A model generated the notes under the pieces. It had not been told where the DNA came from and searched no databases. It saw nothing but the letters and a program-made list of their open reading frames with translations. Of a stretch of DNA of 64,000 bases, positions 8,624 through 17,760 are shown in pieces. The stretch spans positions 4,348 to 68,347 of the forward strand of contig CAYOSH010000022.1 in NCBI GenBank assembly GCA_964406575.1, in the 5' to 3' direction. Source of the DNA: WTAW01 sp964406575. Its GTDB lineage: Bacteria > Acidobacteriota > Aminicenantia > Aminicenantales > Aminicenantaceae. The first letter of the stretch is position 1, and each line of letters begins with the position of its first letter. The translations under genes and the position numbers were made by a program.

Positions 8624-9601
8624 TTACGCAATGATGCGTTTGAACAGTTCCAGAGGTATGTTACGCCCACAAATAACTGCGACCACTTTCTTTCCTTTGA
8701 AGTATTCTTTCCGTCTGAGAAGGCCGCCGACACTTAACGCGCCTGATCCTTCGACCACCAGACGATGTTGCTCGAACAAAAGACGGATGGATGCTTCAAT
8801 CTCTGTTTCGGTAATGAGCATAATCTCGTCCATATATCGCTGGCACAAATCGAGAGTGATACTGTCGAGATCCACGCCGCCCGCGCAGGTATCAGCTAGG
8901 GTTGGGTAGGTTTCCATCTCTACGATTTTATTGGCTCGCATAGATTCATACATCACGGGGGAGTTCTCTGGAGAAACGCCAAAAGCTTCTACCTTTGGGT
9001 TCTGGGATTTTAGCCACCCCGCCGATCCGGTGAGCAATCCCCCGGCCCCGCAGGCGAAGAGGACGGATTCCACGTCGGAAAGTTGCTTAGAGATTTCGTA
9101 TCCACAAGTTCCCTGCCCGCCGACCACGAGGGGATCGTTGTACGGAGACACATAGATCATGTCTTTATTTTCGGCGACACGCCGAGCTTCCTTCTCCGCA
9201 TCCCAAGCAGCTTCACCATATACGACCAGATCCAAACCATGGGCTCTCAACTGTGCCAGACGTGATGGGTCAATATCTTTGGCCACGTAGATTGTGGCGC
9301 GACGTTTTCGAATGCGCATCGCCTCGGCAACTGCTAAGGCGTAATTTCCGGTTGAGACCGAGACTATCCCTTTGTCTAGCTCTGCTTCGGTGAGCGATAG
9401 GATCTTGTTGAGGGCACCCCGGAACTTAAATGAACCCGTTCTCTGCATCGAGTCTAACTTGAGCCACACTTTCCCCTCGATCGTCTCGCTGAGATACCGA
9501 GAGTATTCAAGCGGTGTAGGCGATAGGTGTTCCTGGCATCTTTCGTGTGCTTCCAGCACCAGCTGAGGGACATCGAGTTGTGAGTGGTTTTTAGTTGTCA
9601 T
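8624..9601 (-). CDS. PLP-dependent threonine/serine dehydratase-type enzyme
   Basis: This 325-residue fold-type II PLP enzyme carries the Schiff-base lysine in GSFKFRGALNK (near residue 55), the family substrate loop VSTGNYALAVA, and the glycine-rich phosphate-binding FACGAGGLLTGSAG. It belongs to the threonine dehydratase / serine racemase group, converting Thr or Ser to 2-oxo acids and ammonia, or racemising serine. It has no ACT regulatory domain, so it resembles the catabolic rather than the biosynthetic form. The ribosome-binding site is AGGAG. The gene is convergent with the M20 gene and divergent from the SDR gene that follows. Confidence 0.8.
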   Translation of the reverse strand: MTTKNHSQLDVPQLVLEAHERCQEHLSPTPLEYSRYLSETIEGKVWLKLDSMQRTGSFKFRGALNKILSLTEAELDKGIVSVSTGNYALAVAEAMRIRKRRATIYVAKDIDPSRLAQLRAHGLDLVVYGEAAWDAEKEARRVAENKDMIYVSPYNDPLVVGGQGTCGYEISKQLSDVESVLFACGAGGLLTGSAGWLKSQNPKVEAFGVSPENSPVMYESMRANKIVEMETYPTLADTCAGGVDLDSITLDLCQRYMDEIMLITETEIEASIRLLFEQHRLVVEGSGALSVGGLLRRKEYFKGKKVVAVICGRNIPLELFKRIIA

Positions 9602-10010
9602 GCTTATTCTCCTGTGTGTAAGGCATAATCGACCATCTTAGCGATTATGATGTTCATATAATTGAGTTTTGGTCTTTATCTCTTTTCTACATAAGACTGA
9701 GATAGATCTTAACAAATAAAAACACCCCATACAAATTCCCTCCAAAAGCTGTTAGCATCCCCAAAAGCTACACTATTGTGCTTGTACTTTTTAAAGAAAT
9801 GCGAAAGCAAAGGGTTCAAATTCAAGAAACTCAAACCAATAGCGGGAAAGGACATGGATATGCTCTGGTAGAAATCAATACTTGCAGATACCAAAACCAG
9901 AAAATCAATTGAAATTATCTTTGCGATTCTCTATATTTAAGCTATCTTAATCCTTTAAAATATACCACTAATTAAACTTTAGAAAAATCTTAATCATAAA
10001 AGGAGTTATC
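9602..10010. other. Divergent intergenic region, no gene seen
   Basis: About 400 AT-rich bases separate the divergent PLP dehydratase and SDR genes. Short open frames here have no recognisable protein character. The only signal I support is the promoter candidate at 9909-9937. Confidence 0.5.
9909..9937 (+). promoter_or_regulatory. Sigma70-type promoter candidate for the SDR gene
   Basis: TTGAAA (9909-9914) and TATATT (9932-9937) are separated by exactly 17 bases, a good match to a housekeeping promoter. It lies about 70 bases upstream of the start at 10011, which has its own AAAGGAG ribosome-binding site. Confidence 0.45.
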
Positions 10011-10778
10011 ATGTGTTCAGATGGGATATCAATATCTCTATCGGGGCAGGCCGCCATCATAACGGGAGGTTCACGGGGGCTGGGCAAGGCAATAGCGCTG
10101 CTGTTTGCTCAGGCAGGAGCGAATGTTGTTGTGAATTACGCAAAAAATAAGACTGCGGCTGAGGAGCTCAAGGAAGAAGCGGAAAAATACGGTGTGGAAG
10201 TTCTAGTCGAGCAGGGCAATATTGCGAATTATGCCGACTGCAAAAGGATACTGGAAAATACTCTCAGACAGTTCAACAAAGTAAATATTCTCGTCAACAA
10301 TGCAGGTATATGGGAACTGGGAAATATCGGTGATATCACACCCGATTCCTGGCAGCGGGTTATAGATGTTAACTTAACGGGAGTGTATAATTTCACCAAT
10401 TTAGTGGTTCCGGTGATGAAGGAGCAAAAGCGCGGCAATATCATTAATATTTCCTCGCGATGTTCCAGGCGAGGAGAGGCAGGTTCTTCATCCTATGTCG
10501 CAACAAAAGCTGCTCTCAATGGCTTTACACGATCTATAGCATTAGAACTAGGAGCTTATAATATCAGAGCAAATGGCGTTGCGCCCGCATGGATTTATTC
10601 GGATATGACCTATGAGCATTTGGGAAACGAAGGAGTTGAGGAGGAGATATTGAAGACTATTCCCCTCGGCAGGATCGGTGATCCGGAAGATGTGGCGAAT
10701 CTCTGCCTCTTTCTTGCTTCGGATCTCTCAAGTTATTTAACAGGGGAAACAATATTTCTAAGCGGTGGCTCGATATAG
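10011..10778 (+). CDS. SDR family oxidoreductase (FabG-like)
   Basis: This 255-residue classical short-chain dehydrogenase has the nucleotide-binding motif GGSRGLGKA near residue 19, the structural NNAG motif (VNNAGIWELG), and the catalytic Ser-Tyr-Lys as ISSRC..SSYVATKAA (Tyr near residue 163, Lys four residues later). The C-terminus PLGRIGDPEDVANLCLFLASD is the usual FabG/3-oxoacyl reductase-like end. Similar enzymes reduce carbonyls on acyl carriers, sugars or steroids, so the substrate is undecided. It has an AAAGGAG ribosome-binding site and stops with TAG. It appears monocistronic. Confidence 0.85.
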   Translation: MCSDGISISLSGQAAIITGGSRGLGKAIALLFAQAGANVVVNYAKNKTAAEELKEEAEKYGVEVLVEQGNIANYADCKRILENTLRQFNKVNILVNNAGIWELGNIGDITPDSWQRVIDVNLTGVYNFTNLVVPVMKEQKRGNIINISSRCSRRGEAGSSSYVATKAALNGFTRSIALELGAYNIRANGVAPAWIYSDMTYEHLGNEGVEEEILKTIPLGRIGDPEDVANLCLFLASDLSSYLTGETIFLSGGSI

Positions 10779-10933
10779 GATTCACAGCGAAGACATCAAG
10801 ACAAAAGAAGAAATATAAGGAAACCTCAGAATTCACAGAGAAAAGCTCCTTGGATTATTTCAAATTTTTCGTGATTCTACCGTAGAATTTCATTATTATA
10901 ATATATATATTCAGATAGATCGGAGGGATAAAA

Positions 10934-13735
10934 TTGAAAAAAAAGGGCATTGCAATCGCAGTTTTTGCTCTCGTTCTTTTGACGGCAGACACGGGTTTGG
11001 CTCAGGCCCCGGACAAACCTGAACCGGGCTCCCAAGCGGCCATCGCCGAAGCGACGACGGAAGAGCGCTTCGTCTCGCCGTGGGTTTCTTACGTCCCCGA
11101 ACACCCGACGGTTCCTTCGCCGACCGACCACCTGGGACACATTGCCGGTGCTCCGGGAGAGCTGTCAAATACTGAAACGATCTATGCCTACTATCGGACC
11201 TTAGCCAATACTTCAGACCGGGTTCGGGTCGAAGTCATCGGTCGCACCGAAGAGGGCCGCGATATCCTCCTGGTCATCGTGGGAGAGGGGGACAGCCTGG
11301 CCAAACTCGACACATCCCGCGAGGCCATGGCAGCGCTCGCCGATCCGCGACGGACGGACGAGACCACTATGGAGAAGATCGTTGCAGAGCAGAAGCCCTT
11401 CTACATGCTCCTCGGTGGAATCCACTCCACGGAGACGGGAAGCCCGGAAATGCTCATGGAGCTAACCTACCGTCTGGCGGTCTCCGAAACCCCTTTGATC
11501 AAAACGATACGAGACGCAGTGGTCGTTTTGATCATTCCGGTCGTTGAACCGGACGGCCGCGACCGAGCTGTCGACTGGTTTTACAGGTACCTTAAAGGCA
11601 AAACAGATTTCGACCGTCTTCCCCCCCGCTCGCCTCCCTACTGGGGGAAGTACGTTTTCCACGATAACAACCGCGACGGAATCCAGCGCAAGCTCGCTTT
11701 GACCCGGGCAACACAGGACACTTTTTTAGAATGGCATCCCATAATCGTTCACGATCTTCATGAATCGATCCCTCTGCTTTGCATCTGGACCGGTACCGGA
11801 CCTTACAACGTGAACCTCGATCCCATCACAACCACAGAGTGGCACGCCATTGCCTTTCACGAGGTTGCGACACTGACCTCCTTCGGCATGCCCGGTGTCT
11901 GGACCTGGGGTTTTGGGGAAGGTTGGGCGCACATTTACGCCGATTCAGTGGCAACCAATCACAACGCCATCGGCCGGGGCTACGAGACCTTCGGCAACGC
12001 CACCGCCGAGACAGTGCACCGGCGTATCGACCCGAAGCGCCAGACGTACCTCGGAAAACCGGTGACCGAGGCGGAGTGGTATCGAACCTGGCCACCGCCC
12101 AAGGCTTTCGAGTGGTCGCTCCGTAACAATGTCAACTATCAACAGACCGGCGTGCTCTCGGCACTTCAGTACACGGCACTTCATGCCGACGATATGATGC
12201 GGAACTTTTGGCGACGCGGCCGAAACGCGGTGAAAAAGGGCGAGATCGAGCCGCCCTATGCGGTCTCCATACCGGAGGAACAACGCGATCGGAGGCGGCT
12301 GGCTGTCATGGTGAACCTTCTGCGCTCTCACGGGATCGAGGTCAGACGTTGCCGCAATGCCTTCGAAGTCAAAGAGGGCAGATTCGCAGCAGGAACCTAC
12401 CTGGTGCGTTTGGATCAACCTTATCGAAGCTACGCTCACGATCTCTTGATTGCCCAGAAGTTCCCGATGGACAAGACGCCTTACAAACCTTACGACGACG
12501 TGGGATGGGCGCTTCCGTTTACCCTGGGTGTCGAGGTCACGGCCATCAAGGATGTAACCGTGAGAGACATCCAAGCCGACCTCTTGACCGAGGACGTCGC
12601 CTACCCCGGAAAGGTACTGGGCGACAGTGGTTTCTACCTCATCAAAGATACCGGCCAAGAGGGGCTTCTTGCTGCAAGTGTACGTCTCGCCAATTTCGAT
12701 GTAGAGGTGGTCGAGAAGTCCTTTTCGGTCGATGACACCGAGTACCCGGCCGGCTCCTGGGTCATCGCCGACCAGCCGGGACTGCGACCCGCTCTCCAAG
12801 GCGCAGCGGATTCGCTGGGTATCGATGTTGTCGCCGTACCCTCAGCGCCCGACGTTTCCCGCCACCGACTCGATCTTCCCCGATTGGCTCTACTTCAAAC
12901 CTGGAACGATACGCAGTCGGCGGGCTGGTTACGCATGGTGTTCGACGATGAGGAGGTTCCCTACACGCTCATCATGGACGAGGATGTCCGTGCTGGCGGC
13001 CTCGCGAACCGATTCGATGTCATCGTCTTCCCGAATACCGATGACGGTCTCAAAAGCATCATCAACGGAATCGACCCGACTTACAGCCCGCTCGCCTACA
13101 CTCGGACCGAGGAATATCCAACCCTCGGGTTTCCCACTTCCTCGGAAGACATCACTGGAGGACTTACTTGGGAGGGAGTCCAGCACATCGAGGACTTTGT
13201 TCGCAGCGGCGGAGTACTGGTAACGCTCGGCGGCGCCTCTGAGCTGCCTCTAGACGGCGGTATCGCCAAGAACGTAGGCCGGGCCCGTGTAAATAATGTC
13301 TACACACCGGGCAGCGAGCTACAGATGCGATTCCGGCGACCGGATCACCCACTTGCCTACGGCTATCCGGAAATCACTTCCGCCTTTCGGGAGAATCGAC
13401 CCCTATATAGTGTACGCCACATCGACGAAGGACGAATCGTCCTCCAGTGGGGCACGAAGATTCCGACCGACGACGAAGAGGACAAAAGCGACGATAATTC
13501 GAACAAAGCCGAAATGGCGACGAAATCGCTCGTTTTGTGCGGCGGAATCAAGGGAGCGGGTGAGATTATGGGCAAGCCGGCCATCCTGGACATTCCCAGC
13601 GGCAAGGGACGCGTGGTCGCCTATGACTTCGATCCGATCCACCGATACCTGACCCTCTCGGACTTCCGACTGGTCTGGAACACAATCCTGAACTGGAATG
13701 ATTTACCGCCGACACCGGAATCTCGAGATGAATAG
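10934..13735 (+). CDS. Secreted M14-family zinc carboxypeptidase-like protein
   Basis: This 933-residue protein has a signal peptide (IAIAVFALVLLTADTGLAQA) followed by an M14 metallopeptidase domain. The zinc ligands appear as GGIHSTETGSPEM (His, Glu; near residue 160) and a later histidine in IIVHDLHES. The segment VVEPDGRDRA fits the substrate-binding strand. The long C-terminal half, with PAGSWVIADQPG and GVLVTLGGASELP, resembles the class-I-glutamine-amidotransferase-like extension of large bacterial M14 proteins. It probably digests peptides in the periplasm or outside the cell. TTG is the start, 6 bases after a GGAGGG site; no ATG lies nearby. The coding sequence looks more GC-rich than its flanks. 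Confidence 0.8.
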   Translation: MKKKGIAIAVFALVLLTADTGLAQAPDKPEPGSQAAIAEATTEERFVSPWVSYVPEHPTVPSPTDHLGHIAGAPGELSNTETIYAYYRTLANTSDRVRVEVIGRTEEGRDILLVIVGEGDSLAKLDTSREAMAALADPRRTDETTMEKIVAEQKPFYMLLGGIHSTETGSPEMLMELTYRLAVSETPLIKTIRDAVVVLIIPVVEPDGRDRAVDWFYRYLKGKTDFDRLPPRSPPYWGKYVFHDNNRDGIQRKLALTRATQDTFLEWHPIIVHDLHESIPLLCIWTGTGPYNVNLDPITTTEWHAIAFHEVATLTSFGMPGVWTWGFGEGWAHIYADSVATNHNAIGRGYETFGNATAETVHRRIDPKRQTYLGKPVTEAEWYRTWPPPKAFEWSLRNNVNYQQTGVLSALQYTALHADDMMRNFWRRGRNAVKKGEIEPPYAVSIPEEQRDRRRLAVMVNLLRSHGIEVRRCRNAFEVKEGRFAAGTYLVRLDQPYRSYAHDLLIAQKFPMDKTPYKPYDDVGWALPFTLGVEVTAIKDVTVRDIQADLLTEDVAYPGKVLGDSGFYLIKDTGQEGLLAASVRLANFDVEVVEKSFSVDDTEYPAGSWVIADQPGLRPALQGAADSLGIDVVAVPSAPDVSRHRLDLPRLALLQTWNDTQSAGWLRMVFDDEEVPYTLIMDEDVRAGGLANRFDVIVFPNTDDGLKSIINGIDPTYSPLAYTRTEEYPTLGFPTSSEDITGGLTWEGVQHIEDFVRSGGVLVTLGGASELPLDGGIAKNVGRARVNNVYTPGSELQMRFRRPDHPLAYGYPEITSAFRENRPLYSVRHIDEGRIVLQWGTKIPTDDEEDKSDDNSNKAEMATKSLVLCGGIKGAGEIMGKPAILDIPSGKGRVVAYDFDPIHRYLTLSDFRLVWNTILNWNDLPPTPESRDE

Positions 13736-13852
13736 TCATGGGGAAAGCGGAAGAAATTAAAGGAAATATGTTTTTTCTGTCAAGCACACATCATAACAAG
13801 GGACATGGGGACATTAAGGTTGAGTCACCGGGTTACGTCGTGTAAAACCCAG

Positions 13853-14809
13853 CTATTCCATGATTTCTAAGGCATGATAGACGGCCTTGGCGATCTGGAT
13901 ATCCTGGACTGCAACGCCTGTCAGGTCTGCAATCGTGGTCTGTTCCTCGGCAGTTCTCCGAAGCTCCGGATGGACGATCACATTCCCTAATTCCACCACC
14001 CGCTCTTTTTCTAGTACGCCGGCTTTGAGCGCTTGATGGATCTCGCCTCTCAAAAGACACTGGCTGATACTGTCAGCGACGACTATATCTGCTTTTTGAA
14101 GAATTCGCGGGTCCAACTCATTCTTCTCCGGAGTATCGGATCCCATAGCGGTAATATGCGTTCCCTTATGGACCTTATCGGCAGACAACAAGGGGGATTT
14201 CGAGGGTGTTGCCGTGACGATCAGATTGCAGTGTGCCGCGATATCCTCGGTCTTCAAGGTCGTCCGGATATTGTATCCTGCGGGCTCCATATCTGCTTTA
14301 TATTCGTCCATCTCTTTCTGATTCATTCCCCACACCATAACTTCCTTGCAGTCTATGACAGGGGCTAAAAATTCAAGCTGCATGCGCCCCTGCGTTCCTG
14401 CTCCCACAATACCTATACGATCGACCTGTTTCGGAGCCAGGTATTTGGCAACGACTGCACCTGCGGCAGCGGTACGCACGTTCGTCAGATGGCACTCATC
14501 CAGCAGTGCGCAAGCCAGCTCACCTGTTCCTTTTTTAAAGAGAAGAATAAGCCCGTCACTCGTATACCTATTCGAGCTGGGGCTTTCGAAGAATCCGGAG
14601 GCAATTTTAATGACATAATAATCGTCATCCACGATATATCCGTACTTGATGTGAACATCACCGGGAGGCTTTTTGAAGATCATCTCGCCCACGGGAGGGA
14701 TCACGGCTTTGCCCTGGGAATAGGCCACAAATCCTTCCTCTATTTCTTGGACAGGTTGAAGTTTCTTTAAGACATCCTTGATTTGCGGGAGATCATAAAA
14801 TTTACTCAT
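13853..14809 (-). CDS. Ornithine cyclodeaminase / mu-crystallin family protein
   Basis: This 318-residue NAD(P)-dependent enzyme has the dinucleotide-binding loop GIVGAGTQGRMQLE near residue 135 and the family segments LTNVRTAAAGAVVAKYLAP and ITAMGSDTPEKNELD. Members convert ornithine to proline plus ammonia, or act as alanine/lysine dehydrogenases or imine reductases, and the sequence does not decide among these. It is convergent with the M14 peptidase gene, 117 bases away, and divergent from the amino-acid permease. The ribosome-binding site is AGGAAA. The stop is TAG. Confidence 0.8.
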   Translation of the reverse strand: MSKFYDLPQIKDVLKKLQPVQEIEEGFVAYSQGKAVIPPVGEMIFKKPPGDVHIKYGYIVDDDYYVIKIASGFFESPSSNRYTSDGLILLFKKGTGELACALLDECHLTNVRTAAAGAVVAKYLAPKQVDRIGIVGAGTQGRMQLEFLAPVIDCKEVMVWGMNQKEMDEYKADMEPAGYNIRTTLKTEDIAAHCNLIVTATPSKSPLLSADKVHKGTHITAMGSDTPEKNELDPRILQKADIVVADSISQCLLRGEIHQALKAGVLEKERVVELGNVIVHPELRRTAEEQTTIADLTGVAVQDIQIAKAVYHALEIME

Positions 14810-14911
14810 TTCTTATTTCCTTTCCTGATTCTGATCATTATAGAATTATCAACACATGTTTACAAATCAATTAATTCCTCTCATGTTCATTGATTCGAGA
14901 AGTTTCTCTTT

Positions 14912-15061
14912 ATCCGTGATAAAGGGCCAGCTCCTTATGATGTAGGGTCCATTCCCCGAATGGACCGTTTGGGAAACGGTCCCTACAATTAGTCTATCGG
15001 ATTCCCGTTGTTCGTTTTTAAAATCACTATTTCGGACACTCGAATGTGGCTTATCACGGAT
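14912..15061. repeat. Inverted-repeat-bounded element with nested REP-like hairpins
   Basis: ATCCGTGATAA (14912-14922) and its exact reverse complement TTATCACGGAT (15051-15061) bound a 150-base stretch in the gap between the ornithine-cyclodeaminase-type gene and the permease. Inside it, TGTAGGG (14941-14947) and CCCTACA (14981-14987) enclose two overlapping hairpins: GGTCCATTC/GAATGGACC (14946-14954 / 14958-14966) and ACCGTTT/AAACGGT (14964-14970 / 14974-14980). The design recalls REP or MITE-type non-coding repeats. There is no coding capacity. Confidence 0.55.
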
Positions 15062-15153
15062 TTAGTGACGCTTCCACAATTTCTCTTTTTCGTTGAATTG
15101 ACTTCCTATCAGTCCTCTGATATAAAGGAGCGCATCCTGAGGGAGATCCACAA

Positions 15154-16548
15154 ATGAGTAACCAGGCAACTCAAGGTTCGTCTCAACTCTTGCGAAAGAT
15201 GAACCTTCTGGATACGACATTTCTGGTCATAGGGGCCATCGTCGGCTCCGGAATTTTTATGACGACCGGTTTCATTGCCGAGTATCTCCCCTCACCCCTC
15301 ATGATCTTGATCGTCTGGCTGCTGGGAGGCTTTTTCGCCATGAGTGGAGCCCTGGCATTTGCGGAATTGGGAGCTATGTATCCTCAGGCAGGAGGACAGT
15401 ACATCTATCTGCGGGAAGCGTACGGTCGCTGGGCAGGTTTTCTTTACGGATGGGGATTTTTCTGGGTGATCGAGTGCGGTGGCGTTGCCGCCCTGGCCGT
15501 CGGATTTGCGGAATACTTCGGGTACTTTGTCCCGGCCCTGTCGACAAAGACCTATCTCTTGAAATTCCATCTTCTAAATCTCGATTATTCCTTATCTGCA
15601 GGACAATTGATTGCCGTGGCCTCTATCCTGTTTTTGTCTGCCGTCAATTACCTGGGTATCAAAAGCGGTATCATGGTTCAGAATATTTTCACATTCTTAC
15701 GGATTGCGGCAGTGGCCGTGTTGATTGTGCTTGGCCTGGCATTGGGCTCGAAAGCAGGAGTCACCTCCCCAGAGGGACTGTTTACGGGTGATATGTCCTT
15801 CAGCATCAAACTGTTCGGACTGGCTTTCATCGCCGTTCTCTGGACTTATGATGGCTGGTATAGCGTAAACTGCGCCGCTGAAGAGATAAAGAATCCCGGT
15901 AAAAACATTCCCCGCGGTTTGATCTTGGGGACTCTGAGCGTTACCCTCATTTATTTTCTGGTGAACGTGGTCTACGTGACGGCTTTACCTGTCGAGCGCA
16001 TGAAAGGAGTCGCCCGCATCGGGGAGCTGGCGTCCACGCAGCTCTTCGGACAGACAGCGACTTTATTTATCTCGGGCACGATCATGATTTCGATCTTCGG
16101 ATGTCTGAGTGCATCCATCCTGTACGGACCGAGAGTTTTTTTCGCTATGGCACAGGACCGCTGTTTCTTCAAGAGTATGCGCTATGTCCATCCCCGTTAC
16201 AGGGTTCCGACAAAAGCCATCGTCTGGCAGGGAATCTGGTCTTCCCTTCTCTGCTTATCCGGAACCTATCAAGACCTGTTCGAGTACGTTGTCTTCGCTC
16301 TTGTCATATTCTGGGCTGCGACCGGCTTGGCGGTCATCATCCTGCGCTCCAAACAGCCCACAATCCCACGCCCTTATAAATCATGGGGATATCCTGTCTT
16401 GCCTATCCTTTTTGTCTTGATCAACCTCGGCGTTTTTTTGAACACGATCTGGGCTCAACCCCTTCAATCTCTCATCGGTCTCCTCATCCTCATTGCAGGC
16501 ATTCCTGCCTTCCTTCACTGGAAATCTAAGGAAACGAAAACTCCCTGA
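15154..16548 (+). CDS. APC family amino-acid permease
   Basis: This 464-residue inner-membrane protein has about twelve transmembrane helices. The N-terminus has the amino-acid/polyamine/organocation helix-1 signature GAIVGSGIFMTTGF, with the unwound Gly-Ser-Gly that binds the substrate amino group, and AFAELGAMYPQAGGQYIYLREA follows helix 2. It resembles the LAT/SteT-like exchangers. The closest gene is the divergent ornithine-cyclodeaminase-type enzyme, so basic or neutral amino acids are likely cargo, though that is inference. The ribosome-binding site is GGGAG. Confidence 0.88.
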   Translation: MSNQATQGSSQLLRKMNLLDTTFLVIGAIVGSGIFMTTGFIAEYLPSPLMILIVWLLGGFFAMSGALAFAELGAMYPQAGGQYIYLREAYGRWAGFLYGWGFFWVIECGGVAALAVGFAEYFGYFVPALSTKTYLLKFHLLNLDYSLSAGQLIAVASILFLSAVNYLGIKSGIMVQNIFTFLRIAAVAVLIVLGLALGSKAGVTSPEGLFTGDMSFSIKLFGLAFIAVLWTYDGWYSVNCAAEEIKNPGKNIPRGLILGTLSVTLIYFLVNVVYVTALPVERMKGVARIGELASTQLFGQTATLFISGTIMISIFGCLSASILYGPRVFFAMAQDRCFFKSMRYVHPRYRVPTKAIVWQGIWSSLLCLSGTYQDLFEYVVFALVIFWAATGLAVIILRSKQPTIPRPYKSWGYPVLPILFVLINLGVFLNTIWAQPLQSLIGLLILIAGIPAFLHWKSKETKTP

Positions 16549-17009
16549 CCACTAATTTTGAATGAATACTGCGCTGCCTGGCAAGAGACCGTCTCGGTCG
16601 CGACAAATAAATTTCCTGGTTCTCTTCCATATTGTGTGGGTAAATCAAGACTCGTGTGAAGAAGGAAAAGGATTCAGGGATACCCAAAACGTTTTTACAA
16701 TTAAAAAATTAGATTCTGTGAAAATCAGTGATGCCTTAAGATTGATAGCAGATTCGGACAGAATGCTACAATTGGTCGAGTTGTTAGGGTAGGATTTACT
16801 AGGTTCAATCGGCACTCCCAGGAAGGATATTATGGCCGTCGAATATGCGATTTGTAATTTAATATGGATAATTTTAAGATAATACTGCAATTTTGCAGGG
16901 ATATTCGGTGGAATCAAATAATATACGACGTCAATGAAGGGAGATTTGTATCAAATCCAGCACGCTGTATATTAATAGTTAGGTGAGGCTAGGGACAAAG
17001 GAGAACGCG
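16549..17009. other. Intergenic region without a supportable gene
   Basis: Short frames of 76-90 codons exist on both strands of this 460-base stretch, but none shows a recognisable domain or a convincing ribosome-binding site. The last bases hold the AAAGGAG site (16997-17003) of the next gene. Confidence 0.4.
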
Positions 17010-17414
17010 ATGAGAACCAAAGTGGGTTTATGGATTGACCATAGGAAGGCCATTATTGTGGCTGTTACGGATAAAGGGGAAGAGATAGGACTGATAGTAT
17101 CGAAGGTTGAGAAACAGCTCCAACGTTCTGGTGATTCGCCTCTTAAGGGGCACTATGAATCGCAGAAAGTGCCGGTAGATGCTAGCCGCCAGAGAACGTT
17201 TACGGGACATCTCAACATTTACTACAAGGCGGTAATTGCGTGTCTTCGTGATGCGGAATCCATTCTGATATTTGGCCCTGGTGAGGCAAAGGGCGAACTG
17301 AAGAAACGTCTTGAAGAAAGCAAACTGGGCGGACGCATCGCAGGTATTGAAACAGTTGACAGGATGACGGATCGCCAGATTGCGGCGAAAGTTCGACAGT
17401 ACTTTGCAGAATAG
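17010..17414 (+). CDS. Small conserved protein, possible release-factor/Pelota-like fold
   Basis: This is a 134-residue soluble protein. It has a VGLWIDHRKAIIV strand at the N-terminus, a basic central region (HYESQKVPVDASRQR), then ILIFGPGEAKGELKKRL and MTDRQIAAKVRQYF. I recognise these as blocks of a widespread uncharacterised bacterial family loosely related to the C-terminal domain of eRF1/Pelota and host-attachment-type proteins. The function is unknown. The start is set by AAAGGAG at 16997-17003, 6 bases before the ATG at 17010; an upstream in-frame GTG (16983) lacks such a site. The stop is TAG. The gene stands alone between two non-coding stretches. Confidence 0.65.
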   Translation: MRTKVGLWIDHRKAIIVAVTDKGEEIGLIVSKVEKQLQRSGDSPLKGHYESQKVPVDASRQRTFTGHLNIYYKAVIACLRDAESILIFGPGEAKGELKKRLEESKLGGRIAGIETVDRMTDRQIAAKVRQYFAE

Positions 17415-17463
17415 CCTTCGGCAATAGTAAAAATATTTTGAATTTGATCAGAGTACTGGGTGA

Positions 17464-17606
17464 ATCGCTTTTAGTCAAAAAATTCTTTCCATTTGTTAAA
17501 GTGACCAATTAAAGCGATAGGGGGGATAATCATAATACGTAATGAGGGAACCCGATAGAGTCGGGCGCGAGGACTGTATGAGCAATAGAAGGTCACTTAG
17601 GAAGTG
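17464..17606. other. Candidate structured non-coding region
   Basis: This gap of about 345 bases holds no gene but contains several complementary segments. AAGTGACC (17499-17506) matches GGTCACTT (17591-17598). ATCGCTTT (17464-17471) matches AAAGCGAT (17511-17518). CCCGA/TCGGG (17551-17555 / 17561-17565) and CACTT/AAGTG (17594-17598 / 17602-17606) make local hairpins. Some of the pairings are mutually exclusive or pseudoknotted. I recognise no RNA family, so it may be a structured RNA, a decayed mobile element or chance. Confidence 0.3.
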
Positions 17607-17760
17607 GTGATAATAGTTATAAAATATCCATGTGTGTGATTCACAAGCGTGCGCAGTTTCGCAGCGCCGAGCAGAATAAATTGAAGGGACTTCCATTAAT
17701 TAATTCAATGAGTGAGAGGCGGCGTGAAAAAATAGAAGAGAACCAATTTTAACTGAGCAT

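Noticed and set aside
13800..13852. Terminator between the convergent M14 and ornithine-cyclodeaminase-type genes
   Set aside because: The GGGTT/AACCC pairing is only 5 bp with a long loop and no T-tract on either strand.
14912..15061. CRISPR array
   Set aside because: The repeats are inverted and few, with no regular spacers. No CRISPR array or cas gene was seen anywhere in the window.
16562..16917. Small protein genes on either strand of the 16.5-16.9 kb gap
   Set aside because: The frames overlap one another on opposite strands, show no domain, and lack ribosome-binding sites.
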